From Pseudoalteromonas byunsanensis (GTDB taxonomy: Bacteria > Pseudomonadota > Gammaproteobacteria > Enterobacterales > Alteromonadaceae): a DNA stretch of 64,000 bases. Every line of letters begins with the position of its first letter. The stretch's first letter is position 1. Under the pieces are notes generated by a model that saw only the letters and a program-made list of their open reading frames with translations, searched no databases and had not been told where the DNA came from. The translations under genes were made by a program, and so were the position numbers. Location of the stretch: NCBI RefSeq assembly GCF_001854475.1, contig NZ_MNAN01000028.1, forward strand, positions 371,819-435,818, written 5' to 3'. Below are positions 8,202-19,400 of the stretch, piece after piece.

Positions 8202-9881
8202 ATGTCTACCATAATTGATTACCTCGAGAAGTTTTCAAAAACAAAGCCTACAGTGGAGTGGTATTTCCCAGATATGGATAAAACGGTTAATTTAGCCGAA
8301 CTCAAAAAAATCATAGGTGAGTATACTTCTCGATTCGAGCAGTTGGAATTAAGAGAGCAATCCATTGTCGGTGTCGCACTACCGAATGGCTTGGAATTGG
8401 TTGCATGTTTATATGCTTGTTGGCAAAGAAATATCGTCGCAGTTCCATTGCGTACTAAATCAGGGAAATACCATTCTTATAGCAACTTTATTAAGGGTTG
8501 CCATATATCTTGTAAATTTTCTATGCTGGTATGTGCTGACTCCTTCGGCAGCGAAGATATAAATGAATGGAAAAGTTTATTAGGTATTCCAGTTCTGTCT
8601 ATATCAGAATTGAACGCAATTGAACCAAAGCCAGAAGTAAATATTTGCCCACCCAGACTGACGGATATGGCAATAATACAATTTTCATCTGGTAGTACTG
8701 GTTTCCCTAAAGGAGTGGTGGTTACCCATGGAATGGCGGTAAATCAGCTACAACATATTTTTGATCATCACGGTAATAACTCGGTGTGTGAAACAACGGC
8801 TTCATGGACACCAATTAATCATGATATGGGATTGTTTACCGGCGTTTTATACCCAGTTTTTTCCGGTTGTAACAATGTGTTAGCCTCACCCGACTTCTAT
8901 ATGAGAAACCCTCCTCGCTGGTTTAAGCTGTTATCAAAATATAGTGTAGATATCACATTTACAACCAACTCAGCCCTAGCCGTTGCAATGCGTTCAATCA
9001 AACGCCTGTACAACCAAGAGGATGTTGACCTTAGAAAGTTGCACGTGTACATCTCGGCAGAAAAAGTCAGCAGTATTACATTGACAAAGGCGCGAAAAGC
9101 ACTGGCTCCAATTGGTCTTTCTGAAGAGCGCATTCACACTGCATACGGTATGGCCGAAAACAGTTTAGGCGCCAGTGTCAGTAAAATGGGGGCTCTCAAA
9201 ATTAACTCCGTCGTGATTGACGAATCGGGTCAAGTGTCATTTGTTGAACAGGGTCACCCTGATTCAATCTCCCTTGTTTCTTCGGGTTATCCAAATGCGC
9301 GTCATATCATTACTGTGCGTGACAAAGATGATAATTGTTTAGCACCGATGCAAATGGGTGAGTTCAATATAGAGAGTGACTGCCTTACATCTGGATATAT
9401 TAACCAACCAGATATAACCGAAGAGAAGTTGGCCAATGGCCGCTTTAGAACGGGTGACCTAGGGTTCCTTAGTGATGACGGCGAGCTTTATTTCTACAGC
9501 CGAAAAGACGATTTAGTTGTTTACAACGGTCGAAATATTGTACCTGAAGATATCGAAGAAACGGTAGAAAGCTTAGATTTTGTTCGTGCTTCAGCATCAG
9601 TTTTGTTAGCCATTGAACATGAAAAAACGGGAGTGATGGGGTTACACGTGGTTGTAGAAACCGCAGTGATTGACTCTGCTGATGAAATATTTGAAAAACA
9701 AATGCTTATTTCCAATGCCATCGCTCAAACGCATGATGTTGTAGTTGCAAAAGTCTACCTCTGCGCTAAAGGGACGATTGAGAAAACTTCTAGTGGTAAG
9801 AAACGACGCAAGGTCATCCTCTCTAGATTGAAAGAAGGGCTACTAGATGTTTACGAAGGAGACTCGCAACTCATTGCATAA
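8202..9881 (+). CDS. Fatty-acyl-AMP ligase (FAAL-like adenylate-forming enzyme)
   Basis: 559 aa from ATG 8202, with AGGAAG just upstream; the longer GTG form at 8184 lacks this. Activates a carboxylic acid as acyl-adenylate and passes it to an ACP. Motifs: FSSGSTGFPKGVVVTH (P-loop), PINHDMGLFTGVLYPVFSG (FAAL-style), YGMAENSLG, TGDLGFLSDDGELYFYSR, YNGRNIVPEDIEE, and the C-terminal catalytic lysine region TSSGKKRRK. The HDMGL region and the adjacent stand-alone ACP favour a FAAL over a CoA ligase. It probably supplies the fatty starter unit for the PKS. The acid and its chain length cannot be read from sequence. Confidence 0.86.
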   Translation: MSTIIDYLEKFSKTKPTVEWYFPDMDKTVNLAELKKIIGEYTSRFEQLELREQSIVGVALPNGLELVACLYACWQRNIVAVPLRTKSGKYHSYSNFIKGCHISCKFSMLVCADSFGSEDINEWKSLLGIPVLSISELNAIEPKPEVNICPPRLTDMAIIQFSSGSTGFPKGVVVTHGMAVNQLQHIFDHHGNNSVCETTASWTPINHDMGLFTGVLYPVFSGCNNVLASPDFYMRNPPRWFKLLSKYSVDITFTTNSALAVAMRSIKRLYNQEDVDLRKLHVYISAEKVSSITLTKARKALAPIGLSEERIHTAYGMAENSLGASVSKMGALKINSVVIDESGQVSFVEQGHPDSISLVSSGYPNARHIITVRDKDDNCLAPMQMGEFNIESDCLTSGYINQPDITEEKLANGRFRTGDLGFLSDDGELYFYSRKDDLVVYNGRNIVPEDIEETVESLDFVRASASVLLAIEHEKTGVMGLHVVVETAVIDSADEIFEKQMLISNAIAQTHDVVVAKVYLCAKGTIEKTSSGKKRRKVILSRLKEGLLDVYEGDSQLIA

Positions 9882-9951
9882 TCAGCATCAAGGCAGCAAA
9901 ACATGCTGCCACTGCTTATCCCCATACCTATAAATGTTTAAAGGAAAAACT

Positions 9952-10392
9952 ATGTTTGAATTGGAACTTTCTCCTAGGAAAGAAATAGATATTACGTCCA
10001 TTTCTAAAAATTTTGTGTGTATGTCTCGTGAAGAGATTGCGAAGTCTGTGTCAGACCACCTTATAACTTGGTTAGATGAGCATGACTATTTTGAAGATAT
10101 GGATGTAAACGTGCTAGTTGCATTTTCAGAGCTGGGATTAACCTCGATGGACTCAGTGGCATTGGCCGAAAAGATCAATATTGACTTCGGTGTTGAGTTG
10201 GACGCTACTGCAGCATGGCAGTATCCAAATGTAAGTCGTCTATCTCAACATATTGCTACTTTGATTCAGCGACATACTCAAGAGCATCCAGAATCTATCT
10301 TGGTCAAAGATGCACATGATGCGCCAAGAGAAAATGATATTGCAGTGCAGCTAGAAAAATTACTCGGTAAGAACCTTAAGGCTGAGGCGTAA
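9952..10392 (+). CDS. Stand-alone acyl carrier protein
   Basis: 146 aa from ATG 9952 (AAGGA at 9941-9945). One PKS-type carrier domain occupies about residues 30-115. The motif FSELGLTSMDSVALAEKI holds the phosphopantetheine serine at about S68. The C-terminal 30 residues (QLEKLLGKNLK) could be a docking tail for the next protein. It lies between the AMP ligase and the PKS, 8 bases before the latter, and most likely carries the starter acyl chain to the first ketosynthase. Confidence 0.88.
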   Translation: MFELELSPRKEIDITSISKNFVCMSREEIAKSVSDHLITWLDEHDYFEDMDVNVLVAFSELGLTSMDSVALAEKINIDFGVELDATAAWQYPNVSRLSQHIATLIQRHTQEHPESILVKDAHDAPRENDIAVQLEKLLGKNLKAEA

Positions 10393-10400
10393 GTATCAGT

Positions 10401-13400
10401 ATGAGCACTGCGAACAAGAACAAGCAAGAGCAAATAAATTCACTGTTAGAAGCCTCTTACAATGAAATTCAAGGGTTGAGAGCTGAAATCAAAGAGATGA
10501 AACGGCACGAGCCTGTTGCAGTTGTTGGTGCCGCTTGTCGTTTCCCTGATGGGTGTAACAGTCCTGAACAGTACTGGGAATATTTGTTACAAAACAAATG
10601 CTCTGTCAGAGAAATGACTAATGAACGTTGGAATGCGGACAAGTTCTATGATGCGTCAGGCGAGCAACCAGCAACGATTTATACAAAGCATATTAGTATG
10701 GTCGAGCAAGCTGATATGTTTGATGCAAGCCTGTTCAACCTTAGTGAACCAGAAATTGAACTCATGGACCCGCAGCAGCGAATGCTTTTGATGGTATGTC
10801 ATGAAGCTCTTGAACATGCAGGTGTCGAAAGGGAATCAGCGCAAGGCAAAGAGAATAAAACTGGTGTATTTATAGGCTGTAGTACCAATGATTATGCTCG
10901 CCTTACCTTGAGTCATGAGACTGATGAGCATATTGATGGATATGCTTGTTTGGGCAGTGCGCCAAGTCTAGCTGCTGGTCGTATTTCTTACTTAATGGAT
11001 TTCCATGGCCCAGCCGTTGCGTTGGATACTTCTTGTTCTTCTTCATTATTAGCAGTACATCTAGCTTGTGAAAGTATTCGCAGAGGAGAAAGCAATACCG
11101 CACTTGCCGGTGGTGTGAATCTGATTTTAACGCCTGAAGTTAGTATTGGTTTGTCAAAGTTACAAGCATTATCGAAAACGGGTTTGTGCAAAACCTTTGA
11201 TGCGGACGCTGATGGCTACGTACGTGGTGAAGGTTGTGGTGTTGTCGTGTTGAAAAGCTTGCGTCAAGCACAAGCTGATGGCGATGAAATTTACGCTGTG
11301 ATTGAAGGTTCAGCAGTTAACCATGATGGAGCAAGTAACGGGTTAACGGCACCAAATGGTGCAATGCAGGAAAAAGTAATAGAGCAGGCGTTAGAAAACG
11401 CAAATGTACAAGCTTCTGATATACATTACGTTGAAACACATGGTACTGGAACAAGCCTTGGGGACCCTATAGAAGTTAACTCTTTGGGTAAAGCACTTCG
11501 CAATACAGACCCAGAAACACCACTATTGCTGGGGTCAGTAAAAGCTAATATTGGGCACTTAGAAGCTGCGGCAGGGATTGCGTCCTTGATTAAAATGGTG
11601 ATGTCTCACAAAACTCAGACTATCGCGCCGCAAGTTCATTTTGAACAGCCAAATCCCTATATCTCATGGCAAAAATATCAATTAGAAATCCCAAATCAGA
11701 TGCAACGATGGGACTTGGCCGAGAACAAAAAATACGGTGCAATAAGTGCGTTTGGTTTAAGCGGTACGAATGTTCATATGATCACCTCAGCGTATCACGA
11801 TGGGAACAGCGAGTTTGAGACTGAGGAAAGGGAAAAATTATCTGAGCAACCTGACACATTGGTGTTCTGTGCAGGCTCAAAAGATGCGTTATATGAAACA
11901 GCGAAACGCTGGATAGCATTTTTGAACTTATCGACAGATAGTCTTCAGGAAATCTGTGCAAATAGTAGAGCGAAGCGAGTACATCAAGCTGCTAGAGTTG
12001 TATTTTATGTTAGTTCAATCAAACAATTAATAACTGAACTGGAAGGTTTTATTGCTGGGCGCACAAGTGAGCAATGCTTTCATAACCTCGATGCATTGCA
12101 GCCTTCAAATGATCAGGTTGCTTTCTTATTTTCAGGACAAGGCTCTCAGTACCTAGGAATGGGTAAACAGCTATATCAAAAAAATACTGTTTTCACAGAC
12201 GCGTTAAATACCTGTGCCGACTTGTTTTTACAGGAGACAGGAAAGTCATTACTTGACATTTTGTGGCATAACACTGACTCAGAAAACCAACAGGATCTGA
12301 TTGATAATACTGAATTTACACAACCAGCAATTTTTTGCATTGAGATTGCGCTGTGTGTTTATTGGCAGAGTAAGGGGCTACGTCCTTCAGTCGTGCTTGC
12401 ACACAGTGTTGGTGAGTATGCAGCAGCATGTATTACAGGTGTGATGTCTATTGAGCATGCCCTTAAACTGATCATCAAGCGCGCACAGTTAATGGCTACA
12501 TTGTGTCAGCCTGGTTCAATGTTGAGTATTAGTGAATCTCAACAGTACGTTGAACAACTTTTAGCATCGTTTGATGATAAAACGCTAGCTCTTGCTGCTA
12601 TCAATGGCGAAAAAAGCTGTGTGGTTGCTGGAACACATGAAGCCATTGACGCTTGTAAACAAATACTGGTCAGTAAAGGTGTTAAGCATACCCAGTTAAA
12701 AGTCTCCCATGCATTTCACTCTCCAATGATGCAGCCTATGCTGGCACGTTTTCGCCAGGAAGTAGAAGCAGTTCAATTAAAAGCGCCACAAGTTCCCTTT
12801 ATTTCGAGTGTCACAGGACTGCTTGAGAGTGATTTGTTTGCAACAGCGGACTATTGGGTTGAGCAAATTGTTCAGCCTGTTCAGTTTTATAAAGCTTTGC
12901 AAAGCCTTAATCAGTGTGAAGAGCGCAATACGCTTGAGATTGGCGGCGGTAGTACGCTAACCGGTCTGCTGAGTATGACCATAGATGTTAATAGCTGGCA
13001 AATGCTATTGTCGTTGCATAAAAAACATGACGATACAGTGCTGCTACAAAGCACTTTGACCAGCATGTACCTTCGTAAGTTACTGCCTGCCAAGGCGTTA
13101 GCAGAGCGTGAGCCTTTCAAGCAAATCAATCTACCTGTATCAGCTCCGACATTAAAGCGGTATTGGTGTGATTATGACCCAAAACATTACTTGCATGGTG
13201 CTAAAGCCTCTTCTGCGTACCAGGCATTAAATACGCCTCAAGTATGTGTTGTAGAGTATGAACTGATTGCACAAACACAGCAGCTTTTAAAATCTCACAG
13301 TGATGAGAAATGGTTACTTATTAGTGACGAGCACACCTTACTGACCCAGCTGTCAGCCGAGTATTCAGAATGTGTTGATACATTGAATATTCAGTTTTTA

Positions 13401-16400
13401 CTTTCTGAGCAAACACTCAGCATGATAGAGCTAGATAATAGGTACGATGGGGTATTGATATTACCTTGCGCCCACGCCACCTATGCCCAAGAAGCTCTGG
13501 TTTACTCTTTCACAATACTAAACTTGGTGAATACCTTGATTAGTAAAAGTCGGGTTAACAAAGGCGCATCGTTTATTTATTGCCAGCGAGAGCAAAGCAC
13601 AGTAGCAACAGCTAATGTCGAAATGACTTTACATCACTGCGTGACAAGTCTATTTCGCACGCTAAGACTGGAACAGACACAGTACAACTTTGTTAGTGTG
13701 GTCTTAGCTAGTTCAGAGCATGACGATTATCAGCCACTTATGGCAATGGCACTGAGCGGTCATTTAAAAAGTTTAAACGAAAATGAACTGCGAATTTTAG
13801 ACTCACAGCTTTACCGCCCAAAATTAAAACATGTTGAATTAGCTTCAACGACACCGCACCATGAATTTTCGCAGCAAGATTGCTATTTGATTTCGGGTGG
13901 TTTGGGCGCTCTTGGTTTAGTGATCGCCCAGCACTTGGCTAAAAGTGGCGTAGGACGCCTGATTTTGCTTAGTCGTCGTACTCAGTGGCCACAAGAAACA
14001 CAAGAAAAGTTGGACAAAATACGTCAGTTGGGTGCATGTGTTGAAGTGTTATCCATTGATGTTTGTGATTACGGCGCACTTTACGATGCACTTAATACTC
14101 AAAGTGGTGATCCGGTTAATTTAACAGGGATTATACATTGTGCTGGTGTTTTGGAAGACCGGTTGAGTCAAGATATTGATGAAGCAGCTTTTATGCGTGT
14201 TCAGCGTGCCAAGGTCGTAGGGGCTTACAATTTACATCAGCTGTCATTAGAGCATCCGGTCAAACAATTTGTCCTGTTTGGTTCTTTGGCTGCAACATTT
14301 GGCAACATTGGTCAAGCCGCTTATGGTATGGCAAATGGCTTTTTGCATGATCTGAGCAACTTTAGGCGTACAAACAGTTTACCTAGTGTTGCGATTGCGT
14401 GGGGTCCTTGGGCCGAGCAAGGTATGGCTGAGGATGCACTAGTTGCCAAAGCTATGGACTCTGTAGGTATAGAATTGTTAGCAGTTGCAGATGCCTTAGC
14501 TGTGTTTGACCGCTGTTTGCGCCATAACGACCAGGATCTAATAGTCATGCAGTTACGTTTAGCGCAGCTAAACGATGCTATGCAGGTCATGCCATTTCCA
14601 AGTTATGTAAAACAGTATGTTAGTAGGTGTTTGCAAGAGCAGAAGAACACACCGAACGAATCTTTATCTCAGTCAAATGATGAGGTTGAAAGTGAGTTTG
14701 TCGCGCGTTTATCTGGCCTAAATGAGGTGGAGAGGCAGGCAGATGCAATGCGCTTTATCCGTGAAAAGATTGCTTACGCCTCAGGCAATAAAGATGTATT
14801 TGATTACCCCAAAGATCAATCTTTAGTCGATATAGGTTTTGATTCACTGATGGCGGTGCAATTGAGAAACACATTGGCGAAGAGTACTCAGCTTAGTTTG
14901 CCAGTTAGTTTGCTCTACGACTATCCAAACATCGACTCTTTGGCTCAGTACATTCTGTCGCAATCATTTGTTGAATCCGAAGCAACACAAATGCATCAAG
15001 ATGTTCATCAATCCCAAGAAAATGAAGATATTGCTGTAATCGGTATGGGTTGCAGATTTCCTGGCGGGATAGACAGCCCACAAGGGTTTTGGCGGGTATT
15101 GAGTGAAGGTTGGGATGCCGTAAGTGAGATAGGTAATGCTCGCTGGGACTGCGAATATTTCTTTGATGAAGACCCAGATGCCCCTGGCAAAATGTACTCA
15201 AAGTGGGGCGGACTACTCAATAAAGTCGATGAGTTTGACAACCGATTTTTTGGTATCAGTTATCAAGAAGCTATGATGATGGACCCTCAACAACGTTTGT
15301 TGTTAGAGGTGAGTTGGCAAACACTTGAGCACGCGAATATTTTACCAAACCAAATTGGTGACTCCGGTGTTTTTGTTGGCTGTGGGCCAAACGAATATAC
15401 GCATATTTTAAAGACCCAAGGTGTTGAAAGTACCAATGCCTACTTTGGAACTGGTAACTCGATTAGCGTAACGGCAGGGCGGTTGGCCTACTATCTGGGT
15501 TGGCAAGGACCTGCAATGGCTATAGATACCGCGTGTTCATCAAGTTTAGTTAGTATCAACCTCGCATGTGATAGCTTGCGCAAGGGAGATTGCTCCATGG
15601 CGTTAGCTGGTGGGGTTAATCTAACTTTGTCTCCACAGACCAATGTCGCTTTGTCAAAAGCCCGTATGCTTTCTCCAAGTGGACGTTGCAAAACGTTTGA
15701 TAATAGTGCAGATGGATATGTGCGCTCTGAAGGTTGTGCCTTAGTGCTACTTAAAACACTCAGCCAAGCTCAAAAAGATGGAGATAATATACTAGCTGTC
15801 ATCAAAGGGGGAGCCATCAATCATGATGGTCGAAGTCAGGGTTTGACAGCTCCAAATGGGCCATCTCAAGAGCGAGTAATCAAAAAAGCGTTGGCACGTG
15901 CAGGTTGTGAAGCGAGTGCGATTCAATATGTAGAAGCACATGGTACTGGCACACCACTTGGTGACCCAATTGAAATGCGTACCATAGAGAATGTATATGG
16001 TGTTGAGCGTGATACAGATGTATTTGTCGGCGCAGTAAAAAGCAATATAGGCCATACAGAAGCCGCCGCTGGTGTTGCCTCGTTACAGAAAGTCATTTTG
16101 ATGATGCACCATGGTCAAATAGTTAAGAATTTACACGTTGATACACTTAATGAACATTTCAGTGAGGCGGTAAAAAGTGAGCGAGGTCCAGTTCGTATTG
16201 CCAGAGAAAATATGCCGTGGGAAGTTTCATCACAACAAGGTGATACGACCAAACGTGCTGCGGTTAGCTCTTTTGGTTTTAGTGGTACGAACGCACACCT
16301 CATTTTAGAAGCCTACACAGCGCAAAATCCTGAGCCCAACTTAGGCGAAGATGTCGTCTATCCAAGCTATGTATTGCCCGTAACAGGTAAAAATAAAGCG

Positions 16401-19400
16401 GCTTTACAGAACCAGATTGAGCAATATCAAGCGTTTCTAGCCGGTTATGAGCCCTCACTCACTGAGCTATGTTATACGGCTAGCACTAAGCGTGAGCATT
16501 TTGCTCATCGTACTGCGTTTGTGGCAACTGATTTAGCTGATTTACGACAACAACTTAGTACTACAGATGACTATCCTGATGTCCACACTAAAGCTAACAA
16601 ACTAGCGTTCATGTTCACAGGCCAAGGATCACAATATGTCGGTATGGGTCAAGAACTCGCGCAATATGCTAACGAGTTTAAGCGAGTACTAACTGAATGT
16701 GATGCGCTTATGCATCAGTATCTAGGTTGTTCAATACTTAGTGTGATGTGGGAAGAGCTTGACAGCAAAGTAAATGATACGTACTACACTCAGCCCGCTT
16801 TGTTTGCTTTGGAATATGCCCTAGCTAAACAATGGGTAGCTTGGGGCGTAGAACCTAATGTGGTATGTGGCCATAGTGTTGGTGAATATGCTGCGGCATG
16901 TCTTGCGGGCGTAATGAGCTTACCAGATGCAGTTAAAGTGATTTGTGCGCGTTCCAGATTGATGGTTGAATTGTGTCAAGCAGGCTCCATGCTCGCTGTA
17001 TTTGCAGATAAAGAATCGGTGCAAGCATATATTAATACCTTAGACGCTGCATATTCTCAGGATCTTTCTGTTGCAGCCGTTAACGGTGAAAAAAATATCA
17101 TAGTGTCAGGTTCATCCGCATCTGTAGCGCAATTAGAAATGCAATTAGCACAGTTGAATGTGAATGCAAGATCTCTTGTTGTGTCACACGCGTTCCACAG
17201 CACTTTGATGAAGCCTATGTTGGCATCATTTTATGAAGTGGTTAATTCAGTGTCACTGAATAAGCCAACGATTCCATTCGTATCAACGGTGACTGGTGAG
17301 CAGATCAGTAACGAAATAACGGATCCACAATATTGGGTTACGCATGTTGAACAAGCCGTATTGTACGCTGATGCTCTTGATACACTTGCGCAGTTAAGTG
17401 TGGACACTTATCTAGAGATTGGTCCTGCCAATCAGCTTATGGGTATGGCAAAGCGCCATTTAGATAATGACAGCATTAACTTCTGCGTATCGTTGAAACG
17501 TAATAATGAATGGCAAGCTGTTTTGTCGTCTGTCGCAGCGTTATTTAGTATGGGCAAAAATATCAATTGGACTGATTTCTATGCAAATCATTGCACATTG
17601 AAAGCAGTGATGCTGCCAACTTATCCATTTCAACGAACGCGCATTTGGCCAAAAACTGCTGAAAACATTTTATATCCTACGCTTGAGTCATCAGGCCCGA
17701 AGAGTGGCTCATCAAATCCACTCGGGTCGACTACTGAATTAGCAAATGGAGACGTGGCTTATATAAACACAGCATCAGCCAACACCCCTTTTGAGATTGA
17801 AGACCACCAGTTATACAACACAGTTGTATTACCTGGCGCAAGCCATCTGGCAATGTCGGCACTGATTGCTAAAGATAGAAATTATGGCTTTGGATATGAA
17901 ATTAGAAACGTTTTATTTCCTAATGCAATGGTGTTTGGTGAGCAACAACACAAAGATGTGCAATATGTTTTGAGTACACAAACAACCGCTCAAAGCTCTC
18001 TTACAGCTTACAGTAAGCCATCTGATAATAAAGCAAAGTGGACACAGCACTATAGTGCTGAATTAATACCTAACCCAGAGCAAAGTGCTGGTAACAGAAG
18101 TATTGAGTTTGATTTAGTAAGTTGGCAAACGGAGCTGGGAGAAATGATTAGTGGTGAGCATTTCTATCGTGAAATGGACGCTGCTGGATATCAATTGACA
18201 GGCGGATTTCGTTGGATTGAACAGATTTGGCGTAAACCAGGTAAAGCGTTAACACGTTTGCGGGCACCACACAGCGATGCTGAAAAAAGCTATCTAATCT
18301 ATCCAGGATTAATGGATGCATTTTTCCAATCTACAGCAGCAGCATCACCAGATGCTACGTTTAAATTATCTGATACAACAGATATTTACATTCCAATGGC
18401 TGTGGATGCAATGTCAATATGTGCTGAGATAACATCAGCCGTTTGGTGCTACATTGAAATGCTACAAGCTGATGAGATAGCGGCGCAGCAGGAAACATTC
18501 TCACATCGGATCTGGGTGTTCAATGATGAGGGGCGGGTATTGTTATGGTTTGATGCATTACGTAGCAAAAAGGCGCCAAAATCGGTGTTACTTGAAGCGA
18601 TAAAACCACCATTATCTAAGCTTGCATATGATATTCAGTGGCAAGAACAAACACTGCGCAATGACTTTAGTACTCACAGTACCACGTTGCCTAAATCGGT
18701 GTTGTGTTTAGCCTATGACTATTATCCGGTATTAGCGGATAGCTTGACTGAACGAGGAATTGAGCATCATTGGTTAGTGTTAGATGAATCATGTATTGAT
18801 ATACAAACTGCTCTAGTTGATGAGCAGGCGATTAGGTCGAAGCTTGAAGCTATCATTGCATCTCATAAAGTACACACGGTGCTTAACTTGTTGTCTCATG
18901 AGATCACATCCCGCTGTGATCATGACCTATCCAAAGCGCAAACGTGTATGTTGCAACCGACCTTACTTACGCAGCAAACCTTTGTGAAGCACCTACAAGA
19001 ACCAGACTGGATATTCACAGCTTTTGCCAGTGAACAAGCGCCGATCGCAGCTTTGTTCCAAGGGTTTGCACGAGTGTTAAGGAATGAATTCAATGGCACA
19101 CAAATTAAGCTATTGGATTTTGATCAAGGTAATGTTGAAGCTGCGTCTAACAACATTGTAAATGAGATAGTCAGTGCTGATAGCATTGAAGATGTCAGGT
19201 ATATCCAAAATCGCAGATACACAGCAAAGTTGATGCCCAGCGTGCTTGACACCGTAGCGCAAACACAGCAACGGTTTGATGAAACACGAAGCTACATTAT
19301 TGCCGGTGGCTTAGGTGCTATTGGCCTTGGGCTGACCCAGCACTTAATCGACAATGGGGCGAAATATGTCGTGTTGTTGTCTCGCCGTCAAACCAGCGCT

